Assembly: GCF_000721705.1 (NCBI RefSeq)
Contig: NZ_JOJL01000035.1
Coordinates: forward strand, 21,189-85,188
Direction: 5' to 3'
Origin: Actinoplanes subtropicus
GTDB lineage: Bacteria > Actinomycetota > Actinomycetes > Mycobacteriales > Micromonosporaceae
DNA: 64,000 nt
Below, in pieces: positions 32,202-41,556 of the stretch. Under the pieces are notes generated by a model. The model was not told where the DNA came from, made no database searches, and saw nothing but the letters and a program-made list of their open reading frames with translations. A program made the position numbers and the translations under genes. How positions within the stretch are numbered: the first letter of the stretch is position 1; every line of letters starts with the position of its first letter.

Positions 32202-32954
32202 TCACGCGGCCTCGGAACGGCGCAGCGGCCCGCGGGCGACCAGCTCGATGGTCACGGCGACCGCTATCGCCTCGACCGCGAGCAGCGCGACCAGCACGAT
32301 CAGCTGGGTCGCGCCGGCCTGAACGGCCGAGCCACCGCCGAGCAGGACCCCGACGAACGCGCCGGGCAGGGTGACCAGTCCCACCGTGCGCGTCTGGTCG
32401 AGCGCCGGGACCAGCGCCCGCCCCGCGGTCGGCCGGCAGACCAGCAGCACGGCGTCGCGGGGCAAGAAGCCGAGGGCCAGCGCTGCCTCGTACTCGCCGT
32501 ACCGGCCATGCAGTTCGTCCAGCGCTCGCCGGCCGGACAACGACGTCGCGGTCATCGCCCCGCCGATCAGAATCCCGGCGATCGGCAGCACCGCCACCTC
32601 CGTCAGCGGCACCGTTCCGGCGACGACGATCAGCACGCCCGCCGGCAACGCCCCGGCCACGATCGGCAGAATCGTGAACCGGACGAAACTCCAGGAACCG
32701 ATCCGGCGGCCGGAAGTGGCCGCGGCAACGACCACCATCAGCGTGATGAACGCCGCAGTGGCCCACCACGACCGCAACACCGCAGCGATCAAAAGCGACA
32801 CCGCGGCCAGCTGTACGACGGCTCGCAGCGACGCGAAGACGACCGCTCGACCGACGCCCAGCCGGCCGACCACCGCCGCGGCCACGGCCAGCAGCAGCAG
32901 CCCGGCCAGCACCACGACCAGGACCGGTCCGATCGAGACCGCTGCCTGATTCAC
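32202..32954 (-). CDS. fetB: FetB-like (UPF0014) metal export permease
   Basis: About 250 residues from GTG 32954 (GGCGGG upstream); GTG 32969 is an alternative with AAGGA before it. Six to seven membrane segments. Family motifs: LRAVVQLAAVSLLIAAVL, IPIAGILIGGAMTATSLSGRR (read in parts), EAALALGFLPRDA and TVGLVTLPGAFVGVLLGG. In E. coli, FetAB exports iron and lowers oxidative damage. No FetA ATPase is visible nearby, so its motor must be encoded elsewhere or it acts differently. The neighbours efeU and mini-efeO make iron the likely substrate. Confidence 0.8.
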   Translation of the reverse strand: MNQAAVSIGPVLVVVLAGLLLLAVAAAVVGRLGVGRAVVFASLRAVVQLAAVSLLIAAVLRSWWATAAFITLMVVVAAATSGRRIGSWSFVRFTILPIVAGALPAGVLIVVAGTVPLTEVAVLPIAGILIGGAMTATSLSGRRALDELHGRYGEYEAALALGFLPRDAVLLVCRPTAGRALVPALDQTRTVGLVTLPGAFVGVLLGGGSAVQAGATQLIVLVALLAVEAIAVAVTIELVARGPLRRSEAA

Positions 32955-33004
32955 CGTCCCGCCTTTCACCGATCCTTAAGGTGCCCTGCCGGAGGTTGCC
33001 GATC

Positions 33005-33437
33005 GTGAACCACGTCCTGCAGCTCATCATGGCGGTCCCACGATGGCTCAGGTACCTCATGATCGGCCTGCCTGCCTTCGGGGAGTCCGCGGCGTTCGTC
33101 GGCCTGGTGCTTCCGGCGAGTCCGCGCTGCTGGTCGGCGGGGTTCTGGCGGGAACGGGGCGGCTGAGCCTGCCCGGAATGGTGGCGCTCGCCGTCGCCGC
33201 CGCGATCGCCGGTGACTCCGTAGGCTACGAGATCGGCCGGCATGGCGGGCTCGCGATCAAGTCCAGTCGAGCCGGCCGGTTCATCGGCGAGGCGCGCTGT
33301 GCCAAGGCCGAGACCTACACACGCCGGCACGGCAACTGGGCGGTACTGGTGGGCCGCTGGGTCGGCCTGATGCGGGCACTCGTTTCCGCCCTGCCCCGCT
33401 GCGTCCGGGGTCCGGCACCGGTGGGAAGTCCGCGGTG
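33005..33437 (+). pseudogene. DedA family protein (copy 3), frameshifted and truncated
   Basis: GTG 33005 with GGAGG nine bases upstream opens MNHVLQLIMAVPRWLRYL and FGESAAFVGLVLP. At about 33116 one base is missing: the family sequence LPGESALLVGGVLAG resumes in the next frame and continues through AIAGDSVGYEIGRHGG and VLVGRWVGLMRALVSAL. After about 33395 the match stops abruptly and the remaining helices are absent. A recombinase remnant begins just beyond. So the gene has both an indel and a lost 3' end. Confidence 0.75.
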
Positions 33438-33556
33438 AGGTCATGGCCGCGGGCTGGGTGAGTGGGTGCGGCTCGCCCGTCAGGCCGCTCAGGGCGGCGG
33501 CCACCTCCTGGATGTCGGCCTGGACGTAGGTGAGTGTGGTCCCGGCGTTCTTCGTT
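33430..33556 (-). pseudogene. Tyrosine recombinase C-terminal remnant
   Basis: On the minus strand the DNA encodes NAGTTLTYVQADIQEVAAAL then SGLTGEPHPLTQPAA. The same tail (DAGTTARYVKATLEEVATAL, ALTGEPHPLALPRE) ends the recombinase at 63622. Only about 40 residues with the Tyr-containing helix remain; the rest of the catalytic domain is missing. It sits exactly where DedA copy 3 is cut off and so marks an island edge. Confidence 0.65.
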
Positions 33557-33583
33557 CCCTGAGGCTGTCACAGTTCCCTATAT

Positions 33584-33767
33584 CATGATGGCCGCGACCG
33601 ACTCCCGGCACTTCATCGCTATCTGCCCGCGGATCTACCGTTTCGCGCCGCTGCGGATGTCGAAGGATCAACGTGCCGCGATCCACTCCTACGATGAACG
33701 CGTAGGCGTGAAGGACTTTCACGACGGGGTGACGTGGTACCGGCGTCTGCTCCAGAATCTCGCCTGA
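33584..33767 (+). other. Short ORF or gene fragment, unrecognised
   Basis: About 60 residues (MMAATDSRHFIAICPRIYRF, then YDERVGVKDFHDGVTWYRRLL) end at TAA. The composition is that of real protein and the GC content is lower than in neighbouring genes. I do not recognise the family. It may be the tail of a gene whose start was removed at the island edge. Confidence 0.35.
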
Positions 33768-33802
33768 GTACCTGTCCCCATCCGTGCCGCCGGGGTGGGC
33801 CT

Positions 33803-34960
33803 GTGGCGACATGGTCCGAGCACGACCCCGACCGGCGCAGGCGCGTCATCGGCTTCGCGCTGCAGGGCGCGTACGTCGTCTGGCTGCCGATGGAAATCTC
33901 GATCATTTACCGGCGTACGGCCGGCAGCCCTCGCCAGCACGCGCTCACCCGCAACGCGGCGGCAATCCTCGTCGGTGCCCTCGAACTCGCCGTGATCGTC
34001 GGCGCGCTGACCAGCGGTGCGCTCGTCGAGTCGACCTCCATGCCGGTCGTCCTCGCGCTGCCCGCGATCGCTGTCTCGCTCGTGCTGGTCCTCGTCGTCG
34101 TCGGCATCGAGCATGTGCCCGGGCAGGGAATGACCGACCCCGATCTGCCGGGATTCTGCCTGCTGACCCTCACACTGGGCCTCGTCATGGCTGGGCTCAT
34201 CACCATCCGCCTGCAAGGCGCGGCGAGCATCCTGGCCTGGGGCCTGATCGTCCTCGGCATTGCCGCGCTCGTCGTTTTCGCCCGATTCGAGGCCGGGCGC
34301 GAGCATCCGTTCGTCGACGTGCGCCTGCTCGCATTGCCCAGGCAGTGGCCGGTGCAGTTGACGGCGTTTCTTTTCGGCATGTCGGTGCTCGGGGCGCAGA
34401 TTCCGCTGTCCACGTTCGCGCGGACCGATCCGGACATCCCCGGATACGGGCTCGGCGCCGGCGCGTCATTCGTCTCCGCGCTCATCGGCGTCTATGTCAT
34501 CAGCCTGGCGATCGGGGCGTTCACGCTCCCCGCGGTCTCGCGGCTGCTGGGCACCCGCACGGCTTACGTCCTGTACTGCCTGCTGGTCGCCGTCGGCTAC
34601 GCGCTCTGGTTGCCGTTCCACGCCACCCCGTTGCAGGCTGTGATCAACATGGTGATCGCCGGGATCGGCTCGGGCGCCCTGGTCGCCGCGCTGCCGGCCT
34701 CGGCCGCCGCCGGCGCGCCGCCTGCCGCAACCGGCCTGGCGACCGGGATGACGAACGCCACGAAAACCGTCGGCGGCGCGATCGCATCGTCGATCTTCGC
34801 GATCGCGCTGACCGCCACCGGTTCCCTCGACGACCCGGCCGCCGGACACGCACCCCTCTCCGGGTACATGATCGTGTGGTCGGTGTGCGCCATCGCTGCA
34901 CTACTGGCCGCGATCACACTCACGCGGCTTCCGCCGACTCACAGTGCCGGCCCGGGTTAA
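33803..34960 (+). CDS. MFS transporter, possibly shortened at the N-terminus
   Basis: About 385 residues from GTG 33803, with roughly ten hydrophobic segments. The sequence around GFALQGAYVVWLPMEISIIYRR, LELAVIVGALTSGALVE, FLFGMSVLGAQIPLSTFAR and TGLATGMTNATKTVGGAIASS (parts only) resembles the DHA2 drug-efflux branch. DHA2 members usually have 14 segments and about 470 residues or more, so the first helices may be missing. No good ribosome site is visible at 33803. Substrate unknown. Confidence 0.6.
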   Translation: MATWSEHDPDRRRRVIGFALQGAYVVWLPMEISIIYRRTAGSPRQHALTRNAAAILVGALELAVIVGALTSGALVESTSMPVVLALPAIAVSLVLVLVVVGIEHVPGQGMTDPDLPGFCLLTLTLGLVMAGLITIRLQGAASILAWGLIVLGIAALVVFARFEAGREHPFVDVRLLALPRQWPVQLTAFLFGMSVLGAQIPLSTFARTDPDIPGYGLGAGASFVSALIGVYVISLAIGAFTLPAVSRLLGTRTAYVLYCLLVAVGYALWLPFHATPLQAVINMVIAGIGSGALVAALPASAAAGAPPAATGLATGMTNATKTVGGAIASSIFAIALTATGSLDDPAAGHAPLSGYMIVWSVCAIAALLAAITLTRLPPTHSAGPG

Positions 34961-34973
34961 TGCGAGGTTCTGT

Positions 34974-35764
34974 CTAAGCCGTTCTGAGGTCCACCGAGTG
35001 CCAGATCGTGGTGTCTTCGGCGCCGGTGGCCCACCACAGCACCTCGTTGCGGACGAACGCGCCTTTCGTTGCGGGCGACAGGTTAACCGTGTGACCGCTG
35101 CTGATGTCGTACACGAGCAACGCGGCGATGCCGGTCGCGTCGGTGGCGGGCCCGGATTCGAGGATGATCTCGAACCGGTCGAGCACCGCGACGTCCGTGA
35201 CAGCTGCTTGAGCGTTGGCGTCAGCGATACGTCGCCTGCCGGACCCGTCGGGGTGCATGAGAAAGATGCCCGCGGAATCGCCGCCTGCACAGCCGTCATC
35301 CGGCACCAGACCGGCGTGCAGGCCGCGACCTCCGTGCCGGTGGAAAGCACCGCCAGATCGCGTCCGGTGATCATGTTGCGCAGCCGGGTAGTGCCCGCGT
35401 CCAGCCCCGCCGCGTCGTCAGTGAGCCACGGCCAGGCCGAAAGCGTCCATCCGCCGGGCTCGGTACGCATCGTGACGGGGCCACCGGCAACCGGCACCGA
35501 GCGAACCTCGGTAATCTTCGAATCGTCCGGGGCCGCAGTCCAATACACCCTGCCGTCAGCAAAGACGAAGTCGTACTGATTGTCGCCGAATACCGCATCG
35601 CCGGTGTCATCCGTAAGTAGTCGTGCGGGGCCTGAATCTTGCAGATTCGCCGTCCACACCTGCATGGGCAGCTTGCCGCTCGCCTGCGTCCACACCACGT
35701 CATCACCGGATATGGCGAAATGGTCGAAGTCCGGGTAATCGGCGATAGGCAGACCGGTGTGCAA
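34974..35764 (-). pseudogene. TolB/propeller-like protein, frameshifted
   Basis: The first frame runs HFAISGDDVVWTQASGKLPMQVW, VFADGRVYWTAAPDDSKITEVRSV and MITGRDLAVLSTG, then at about 35300 the reading moves to another frame (AGIFLMHPDGSGRRRIADAN, LLVYDISSGHTVNLS, FVRNEVLWWATGAED). Both parts are one propeller-type extracytoplasmic protein. The N-terminus also lacks a signal peptide and starts right beside the LuxR stop, so the 5' end is probably lost as well. Not expected to work. Confidence 0.65.
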
Positions 35765-35780
35765 CCTGCGGAGTGCGCTT

Positions 35781-37148
35781 TCAAGGCCGAACCCGCCGCG
35801 CCATCCAGGCCGCGATCTGCGCGCGGTTGCGCACGGCTAGCTTTTGCAGGATCCGCTCAACGTGGGATTCGACGGTGCGCCGACCGATGGCCAGCATCTG
35901 CGCGATCTGCCAGTTGGAGTAACCGTCGGTGATCAACTCGGCGACCTCTGTCTCCCGCGGGGTCAACGGCAGTGTCGGGACGACCGGTCGCCGGGTCCCC
36001 CGTTCGTCGGGAGGGTCGACGTCGTCCGACCTTTCCGCCAGCGGTCTGGAGGCCGTCTGATTGCTGGTGGAGGCTGGCAGGTGGGCGTCGGAATGCGGGC
36101 CCGCCGCCAGGCCATCGCGCATTACGCCGCCGCGGGTGGGGTTGAGGCAGGGCGGGACGTACAGGCCTTGGCGGGCTGCCCGGAGGGTGGCCAGTGTGCG
36201 GGTGGCGGCGGCGAACTTGACCAGGATGTGCTCGATGGCTTCGAGGACGACGGGCAGTGGCAGGTTCAGGGTGACGGCGATGCGCTGGTCGGGCCAGTCT
36301 TCGATGAGCATGCCGAGGATCGTCAGTTCGCGGCCGGTGAGTCCACCCAGGTCACCGGCAGGCGATACGATCACGACCGCTACCAGGTGGTGGGGTGGCT
36401 GGGGCGGGAGTGCCAGCATCGTGATCCGGAGGTAGTCCCGCTCGGGGCCGGGGTGGGGGCACAGAAACGTGAGGTGTCCGAGCCTGCCGGCCAGTTGATC
36501 GGCCACCATGGCGAGCACCTCCGAATCCGGGGTGAGCAGCCGATGGCTGGGCAGGCCCGGCAGCGGCAATGCGTTGCCGCCGCGGGTAAGGACGATCCCG
36601 GCCGCCGCGTCGCGGATGATCGGTACCGTCGCCGCGATTGATCGCATCGGGTCGACGGCGCCGGCGATTGCCGGAACGAGGTTGCCGATCAGGCCACAGG
36701 CGGTGTCGGTGGGGTGCTTGTCGGTGTCGGTGAGCAGGCACAAATGGCCGAAGTGGCTGCCGTCCGGGGTGAACAAGCCGACGCCGAGGCCTTCGCGGAA
36801 CCCGGCCGGCCAGTAGTGGTCCGTCCAGGCGCGTAGCTCGCTGGGCGGCATCGGCAGATCGCGCAGGCGCATCGGCGGTTGAGATCGGTTCACACCGGAC
36901 AGTTCGAGCTCCTCGGCGGCGTACGGGGCGTGGAAGTACGCGCCCACCGGGTCGGCGTGTCCCTGCGTGACCAGCGGGACGTGGCGCTGGTCCTCGCCGA
37001 GGACGGAGATCCAGGCGGCCTCGAAGGGCACCAAACGGCGCAGCGAAGCCAGCAGTTCCGCCGCCCGCTGTTCGAGCCGGCCGGGCGCAGACGCGATCCG
37101 CGCCACCTCCACGGCCACGTCCAGCCCTATCGGCGGAACGTCACCCAC
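35781..37148 (-). CDS. LuxR-type regulator with N-terminal GAF-like region
   Basis: About 455 residues from GTG 37148, chosen because GGAGG lies six bases upstream (a GTG two codons earlier is too close to it). The N-terminal 200 residues look like a GAF-type sensor (RRLVPFEAAWISVLGED, FGHLCLLTDTD). The C-terminal HTH is LTPRETEVAELITDGYSNWQIAQML then RTVESHVERILQKL, the complete LuxR/FixJ signature. A middle stretch (GLTGRELTILGMLIEDWPDQRIA) resembles a second, degenerate LuxR HTH, which is uncommon. Signal and targets unknown. About 350 bp of non-coding DNA follow upstream. Confidence 0.8.
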   Translation of the reverse strand: MGDVPPIGLDVAVEVARIASAPGRLEQRAAELLASLRRLVPFEAAWISVLGEDQRHVPLVTQGHADPVGAYFHAPYAAEELELSGVNRSQPPMRLRDLPMPPSELRAWTDHYWPAGFREGLGVGLFTPDGSHFGHLCLLTDTDKHPTDTACGLIGNLVPAIAGAVDPMRSIAATVPIIRDAAAGIVLTRGGNALPLPGLPSHRLLTPDSEVLAMVADQLAGRLGHLTFLCPHPGPERDYLRITMLALPPQPPHHLVAVVIVSPAGDLGGLTGRELTILGMLIEDWPDQRIAVTLNLPLPVVLEAIEHILVKFAAATRTLATLRAARQGLYVPPCLNPTRGGVMRDGLAAGPHSDAHLPASTSNQTASRPLAERSDDVDPPDERGTRRPVVPTLPLTPRETEVAELITDGYSNWQIAQMLAIGRRTVESHVERILQKLAVRNRAQIAAWMARRVRP

Positions 37149-37504
37149 ACTCACCCTCCGCCCGCACGACTCACCGTCTCTCACTCCATAGTTAGGGCGG
37201 CATGCAACGGCGACGGAAGCCCTCATTCGGCGGACGGCGGCGACCGTCGCCGTCATCGTTACGACAAGTGCCGGGACATCTCGATGCATATCGACCCAGA
37301 ATTACCGATAGTTGTCGACTTCAGGCTGACCGTCCGTATGGACAGCGGGGAAGCCGGGGCAGCCGCGAATGGCAGCGTGCCGGGGGGCCGACTCCTGGCC
37401 TTCGCCCGCGGGAAGCCGGACCCGACGTCGGGAGGAGGAAACCTGTCGTCGGTCGATGACCTGTCGCAATCGGCGCTGAGGCGTTCGATAGAGGCAGTTG
37501 TACG
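37149..37504. other. Intergenic region, no gene seen
   Basis: Upstream of the LuxR regulator. Only low-quality ORFs in shadow frames; no convincing promoter elements or repeats apart from the ribosome site of luxR. Confidence 0.5.
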
Positions 37505-38337
37505 GTGTACGAGGGTTACCTTCACTCGTCCGTCGATAGGAAGGCGAGGGCGGTGTCGCGCGTCGATCGGGCTGAAGCGGCGGTCGAGAAGCTGGGCCTG
37601 CACGACCATGCCGGCGGGGTGTCCGCGGTCGACCGGAACCAGCGTCGGCTGCGTGGAGAACGGGTGGCGTTCCTCAGGGCACCGGCCAGCCGATGCGACA
37701 GCATTGCGACCGAATTGTCGGCTGCCGGTCTGCCCGTCGGTCACCTGCTCGCGAACGGTCAACTGGTGCTGGGCTCAGCAGCGGAGAGTATCTCAGCGTG
37801 GCGCCTTCGAACCGCGAATACGGCTGTGTGAGTACGCCAGCGCGGTACAGGAGGCGCGGGGCGACCGATACCAAGGGTTTCGGGTCGCCGCCGACGTCGC
37901 GTGGTTGGCCCGGCACGAGGTCGCCCGAGAGGTCTGGCCAGGCTGCGAGTGGGGCGCTGACCTTCTCGCCAAGCGGCTGCCGTTCACCGCGCTGCGCCTC
38001 TACGACCCACAAGACTGGCCGCCGCTGGATCTCGGCCTGCTACGCGCGGTGCACTCTCGCAGTATCGGAGAGGTGGCACGCGAGGCTGAGCCAGGCTTGT
38101 GCGTGCAGGCACAGCGCGACGGCAGCATTTGACTGTCGGGACAGTTGGACAGCCGGTACGCGGTCTGACTGGCAGAGGCGCTGGCCGCCGTCGCGACTGA
38201 CGTTCCGGCTGGCCGCTGCCCGGACGATGGTGGGCGTGCGCGGTGTGGCGAGGATCCGCAGCGCTTCCGCTGCTCTCCGCCGCTACTGGCAGCCGGCCGG
38301 CTTCGACGACCTCGACGCGTCGATCGTGATGGAGTGA
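37505..38337 (+). pseudogene. Degraded MEDS-domain protein
   Basis: At about 37830-38130 one frame reads QGFRVAADVAWLARHEVARE, then FTALRLYDPQDWPPLDLGLL. This is the second half of a MEDS (DcmR-type sensory) domain like the one in the intact gene at 38340. No single frame covers it with a start, and the flanking ORFs (37505-37831 and to 38337) change frame. The tail DDLDASIVME ends just at the next gene's ribosome site, so this was probably an operon partner now decayed. Confidence 0.5.
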
Positions 38338-38339
38338 CC

Positions 38340-39329
38340 ATGTCAACGCACACATCCCTCGCTCACGACGCGATGTTCTACGGCAGCGACGAGGAGTTCC
38401 TGGCCGTCCTTGTCCCGTTCGTCCGCGAAGGTCTGACGGGCGAGGAGGCGGTGACCGCCGCGCTCACGGCCGACAACATCGCCCTGCTGAGGGACGCGCT
38501 CGGGGTGGACGCCGCCGCGGTGTCCTTCATCGACCGGGACGAGTGGTACTCCCGCCCGACCACGACCATCGCCGGCTGGCGCGAAGTCCTGCGGCAGGGA
38601 AGCCGGCACGGCCACACGCAATTCCGTCTGATCGGAGAGGTCGGGTTCGGTCCCACCGACCGGCACGTCACCTGGAGTCGGTACGAGGCGGCGCTCAACG
38701 ACGTGTTCGCCGGGGCTCCGGCATGGATCGTCTGCCCTTACGACACCCGCGCGTTGCCTCCCACCGTGCTCACCGATGCCCGCCGGACCCATCCGACGGT
38801 GATCGACGATGTTCGGCGGGACAGTGACCAATACCTGCCCGCGGAGGACTTCCTCCGTACGGTTCCGGAGCCGCTACCGGCCGCGACAGACGCGCCGGTG
38901 CTGCAGATACCGGTCACCATGGACGGACTGGCGACCCGTCAAGCCCTGCGCGAGGCCCTAGCCGCCCAGGGCTGGGGCGACCCGGGGCGACTCCAGGACC
39001 TGCTGTTGGTCGCCACCGAGCTGATCACCAACAGCCTCCGCCACGGACGGGGCCACCGCGAACTACGCTTGTGGATCAGCGGCCGGACCGTCACCGGCGA
39101 GGTCACCGACGAGGGCGACGGCCCCGGCGACCCCCTGGCAGGCTACCGCCCGCCGGAGAACACCCTGCCCGGCGGCCGGGGACTGTGGCTCGCCAACCAA
39201 CTCTGCGACGCCCTGACCCTCAGCCATCAGGAAGGCACGACCCGGGCACGTTTCACCATGACCGCGCCCGCCCCGGACAAGGGCAACGGCCGTCGCCGCC
39301 ATACGGCCTCGGCGACAAGGTTGATGTGA
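38340..39329 (+). CDS. MEDS sensory domain fused to HATPase (anti-sigma-type) domain
   Basis: About 329 residues from ATG 38340 (GGAG five bases upstream). Residues 1-190 are a MEDS domain (AMFYGSDEEFLAVLVPFVREGL, then FVCPYDTR-like IVCPYDTRALP). Residues 210-310 are an RsbW/HATPase_c domain with LLLVATELITNSLRHGRG (N box), DEGDGPGDPLAGY and GGRGLWLANQLCD. There is no HisKA, so it should act as a serine kinase/anti-sigma-like switch and not as a histidine kinase. STAS and SpoIIE proteins encoded at 45392 and 58127 could be partners; no evidence links them directly. Confidence 0.82.
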   Translation: MSTHTSLAHDAMFYGSDEEFLAVLVPFVREGLTGEEAVTAALTADNIALLRDALGVDAAAVSFIDRDEWYSRPTTTIAGWREVLRQGSRHGHTQFRLIGEVGFGPTDRHVTWSRYEAALNDVFAGAPAWIVCPYDTRALPPTVLTDARRTHPTVIDDVRRDSDQYLPAEDFLRTVPEPLPAATDAPVLQIPVTMDGLATRQALREALAAQGWGDPGRLQDLLLVATELITNSLRHGRGHRELRLWISGRTVTGEVTDEGDGPGDPLAGYRPPENTLPGGRGLWLANQLCDALTLSHQEGTTRARFTMTAPAPDKGNGRRRHTASATRLM

Positions 39330-39614
39330 GCTCGCAATTCGTCCGCATCCTGAGGTGAGACCCGTACCTCGAGCAACGGGGCTGTGGATTGGCCTCGGGT
39401 TTCGCGGGTGGTGCAGGTGCGCAGGTCGGTGCCTCTATGGGACGGCTGGGCCTTGATCGAGATCCGTTCGAGGCTCGGGGCCCGTTGCAGACGGCGGCGC
39501 GCATCGTGTCGAACCTGCGTGCGACTCCTCGGATGTGTTTGGGCGATCTTGGCGCCTGGCCCGTCGGGCGGGTTACCCCTTGACGGCCTGAAGCGTAAGT
39601 CGTAGCTTTCGTTC

Positions 39615-39938
39615 GTGGCGGCTTTCAAAGCACATCAGGGCTGGGAAGCATTGGGTGATCCCAGCCGGTTCGCCATCGTGCAGTGCCTCGCCGAGCGGCC
39701 CCGTGCGGTCGGGGACCTCGCCGACGAGCTTCCGATCAGCCGGCAGGCGGTGTCACAGCATCTGCGGGTTCTCAAGGATGCCGGGCTGGTCGCCGCTCAG
39801 GCCGTGGGAACCCGGCGGATCTACCGCCTCAACCCGGCCGGGGTAGCCGCCTTGAAAGACCAGCTCGACACATTCTGGCGCCGGGCACTGGATGGCTATC
39901 AGAACGTTATTGAGGACAAGACCGAGGAGGGTTCATGA
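39615..39938 (+). CDS. ArsR-family regulator of an SRPBCC gene
   Basis: 107 residues from GTG. The winged helix reads LGDPSRFAIVQCLAERPRAVGDLADEL, then SRQAVSQHLRVLKDAGLV and YRLNPAG (parts). No metal-binding Cys set. This ArsR subtype is regularly paired with an AHSA1/SRPBCC gene, as here (ATGA overlap with 39935). The 285 bp before it show no gene. Confidence 0.85.
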   Translation: MAAFKAHQGWEALGDPSRFAIVQCLAERPRAVGDLADELPISRQAVSQHLRVLKDAGLVAAQAVGTRRIYRLNPAGVAALKDQLDTFWRRALDGYQNVIEDKTEEGS

Positions 39939-40414
39939 CGCAGGCTGACGTTGCGGTGGTACGGCGGGAGATCGTCGTCAACGCGCCGATCGACAAGGCT
40001 TTCACCGTGTTCACCGACCGGTTCGGCGATTTCAAGCCGCCGGAACACAATCTGCTGCAGGTGCCGATCGCCGAGACCGTATTCGAGCCCAAGGTCGGCG
40101 GGAACATCGTCGACCGAGGCGCGGACGGCAGCGAGTGCCGGTGGGCGCGCATCCTCGCCTATGACCCGCCCAACCGGGTGGTGTTCAGCTGGGACATCGG
40201 CCCCACTTGGCAGGTCGAATCCGATCTCGACCTCACCAGCGAGGTCGAGGTCACCTTCACCGCCGAGACCCCGGACCGCACCCGTATCGAGCTGGAACAT
40301 CGCCACCTCGACCGGCACGGCCCCGGCTGGGAATCGGTTCGCGACGGCGTCGGCCACGACCAGGGCTGGCCGCTCTACCTCGACCGCTACGCCGCACTAT
40401 TCGGTGACAACTGA
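39935..40414 (+). CDS. SRPBCC (AHSA1-like) domain protein
   Basis: 159 residues. VRREIVVNAPIDKAFTVFTDRFGDF is the opening strand and helix of SRPBCC proteins; PKVGGNIVDRG, WARILAYDPPNRVVFSWDI and HDQGWPLYLDRYAALF complete the cavity-forming fold. Ligand unknown. Coupled to the ArsR gene before it and, by a TGATG overlap, to a second SRPBCC start after it. Confidence 0.85.
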   Translation: MTQADVAVVRREIVVNAPIDKAFTVFTDRFGDFKPPEHNLLQVPIAETVFEPKVGGNIVDRGADGSECRWARILAYDPPNRVVFSWDIGPTWQVESDLDLTSEVEVTFTAETPDRTRIELEHRHLDRHGPGWESVRDGVGHDQGWPLYLDRYAALFGDN

Positions 40415-40520
40415 TGGCAGCGATCACCACCACCATCCAAGTCGAGCGCTCCGCCGACGACGTGTTCGCGTACCCCACCGACCCGACCCGATCCTCCGAG
40501 TCGATCCACCCAAAGATCGA
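40414..40520 (+). pseudogene. Second SRPBCC protein, only the N-terminus left
   Basis: ATG 40414 opens ITTTIQVERSADDVFAYPTDPTRSSE, a typical SRPBCC N-terminus of about 30 residues. The family match then stops and the DNA becomes a VOC fragment on the other strand. A recombination joint at about 40515 is likely. Confidence 0.6.
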
Positions 40521-40727
40521 CAGCGAACTGACGTCTTCGACGCAGGAGGCGACCACCCAGTCATGCCCGAACGGGTCGATGATGAACCCGCCCTGGTCAC
40601 CGTAGACCTGGTCCTCCGGCGCCGGCTGCAAGACGCCGCGTTCGACGGCCCGCGCCACCGTGGTGTCCACGTCCTCGACGTAGACGAACTGGAATGCCGG
40701 TGTGCCGGGCAGACCACCGGCGCCGTC
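40520..40727 (-). pseudogene. VOC/PhnB-like glyoxalase fragment
   Basis: The minus strand encodes GTPAFQFVYVEDVDTTVARA, PAPEDQVYGDQGGFIIDPFG and HDWVVASCVEDVS: the C-terminal half of a PhnB-like VOC protein. No start; both ends are cut by unrelated sequence. Confidence 0.6.
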
Positions 40728-40734
40728 CCGCGCA

Positions 40735-41300
40735 ATACGTCGACGCTGAACAACAACACCACGACCATCGGGTACGACCTGGTGTCGCCCACCGCCAGCG
40801 TCAACGAACTCAACGGCACGCAGACGCTCAGCTACAACGATCGAGGGCTGCTGTCGCAGGTGGTCGATTCGCAGGCGGGAACGTTCACCGCCGGGTACGA
40901 CCCGGACGTCAGCATGATCACCAAGGGGTTGCCGGACGCACCAACGGTGACCACCGGTTACGACGAGACCGGGACGGCGACGACGCAGTCGACCAGCGAG
41001 CGGGGTGTACGTCGGCGAGGAACTGCATCGACGTCGACGAGCAGGTCACCGTGAAGGCACACGTGCGGTGGGCGACCCACTCGACGGACCTGTCCGGTCA
41101 GCAGTACACCTACGACAAGGCTGGCAGGCTCACCGGGCGCGGAACTAGCTGGAGCCGATCTTCGGGTACGCGGGGTGCACCACGCACGTGTACTGCTTCG
41201 ACGACGCCAGCAACCGGACCAGCAGACAGAAGACAACCGTCCGCATCGCAGCTGCAGCAGGGCTTCACCGCTGTGACAGCGGTGATTGTCAAGGACGCCT
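40735..41300 (+). pseudogene. RHS/YD-repeat protein fragment
   Basis: Fragments in different frames show YD-repeat features: TTTIGYDLVSPTASVNELNG, LSYNDRGLLSQV, TAGYDPDVS, GQQYTYDKAGRLTG and YCFDDASNRTSRQ. At least two frame changes and no ends. Remnant of a large RHS toxin-type or wall protein. Confidence 0.55.
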
Positions 41301-41346
41301 GAAAACTGACCCCTTTTCGACGGGTGGGTCCAGAGAGGGTCAGTTT

Positions 41347-41556
41347 TCAGCCGCCGTCGACAGTGATCGGCCGGCCGAGATGGCCGCCTGGGAAAGCCAA
41401 GGGTTGTCGGCACGTGTTGCTGGCAACTGCGCGGCCCGCGCGGGTGCGGGCCACATCGAGCAGGAGCGAGCCGAGGGGTTCTGGGATCTCCAACGGTCGT
41501 GTGCCCAAAGTGAGCTGGATTCCGCGGTCGCTGCTGGTGACCTGGGCTGCGGTCAT
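41347..41556 (-). pseudogene. Tyrosine recombinase-like fragment
   Basis: The minus strand reads LTLGTRPLEIPEPLGSLLLD and LAFPGGHLGRPITVD, which resembles the region before the catalytic His of actinobacterial XerD-like integrases (LFPGGHPGRP type). No catalytic Arg or Tyr segments remain. About 470 bp of unrecognised DNA follow up to the next gene. Confidence 0.4.

Noticed and set aside
39330..39614. Minus-strand frame with LLEVRVSPQDADELRAHINL as a small gene
   Set aside because: It runs into the tail of the MEDS-HATPase gene, lacks a start with a ribosome site and has no recognisable fold.
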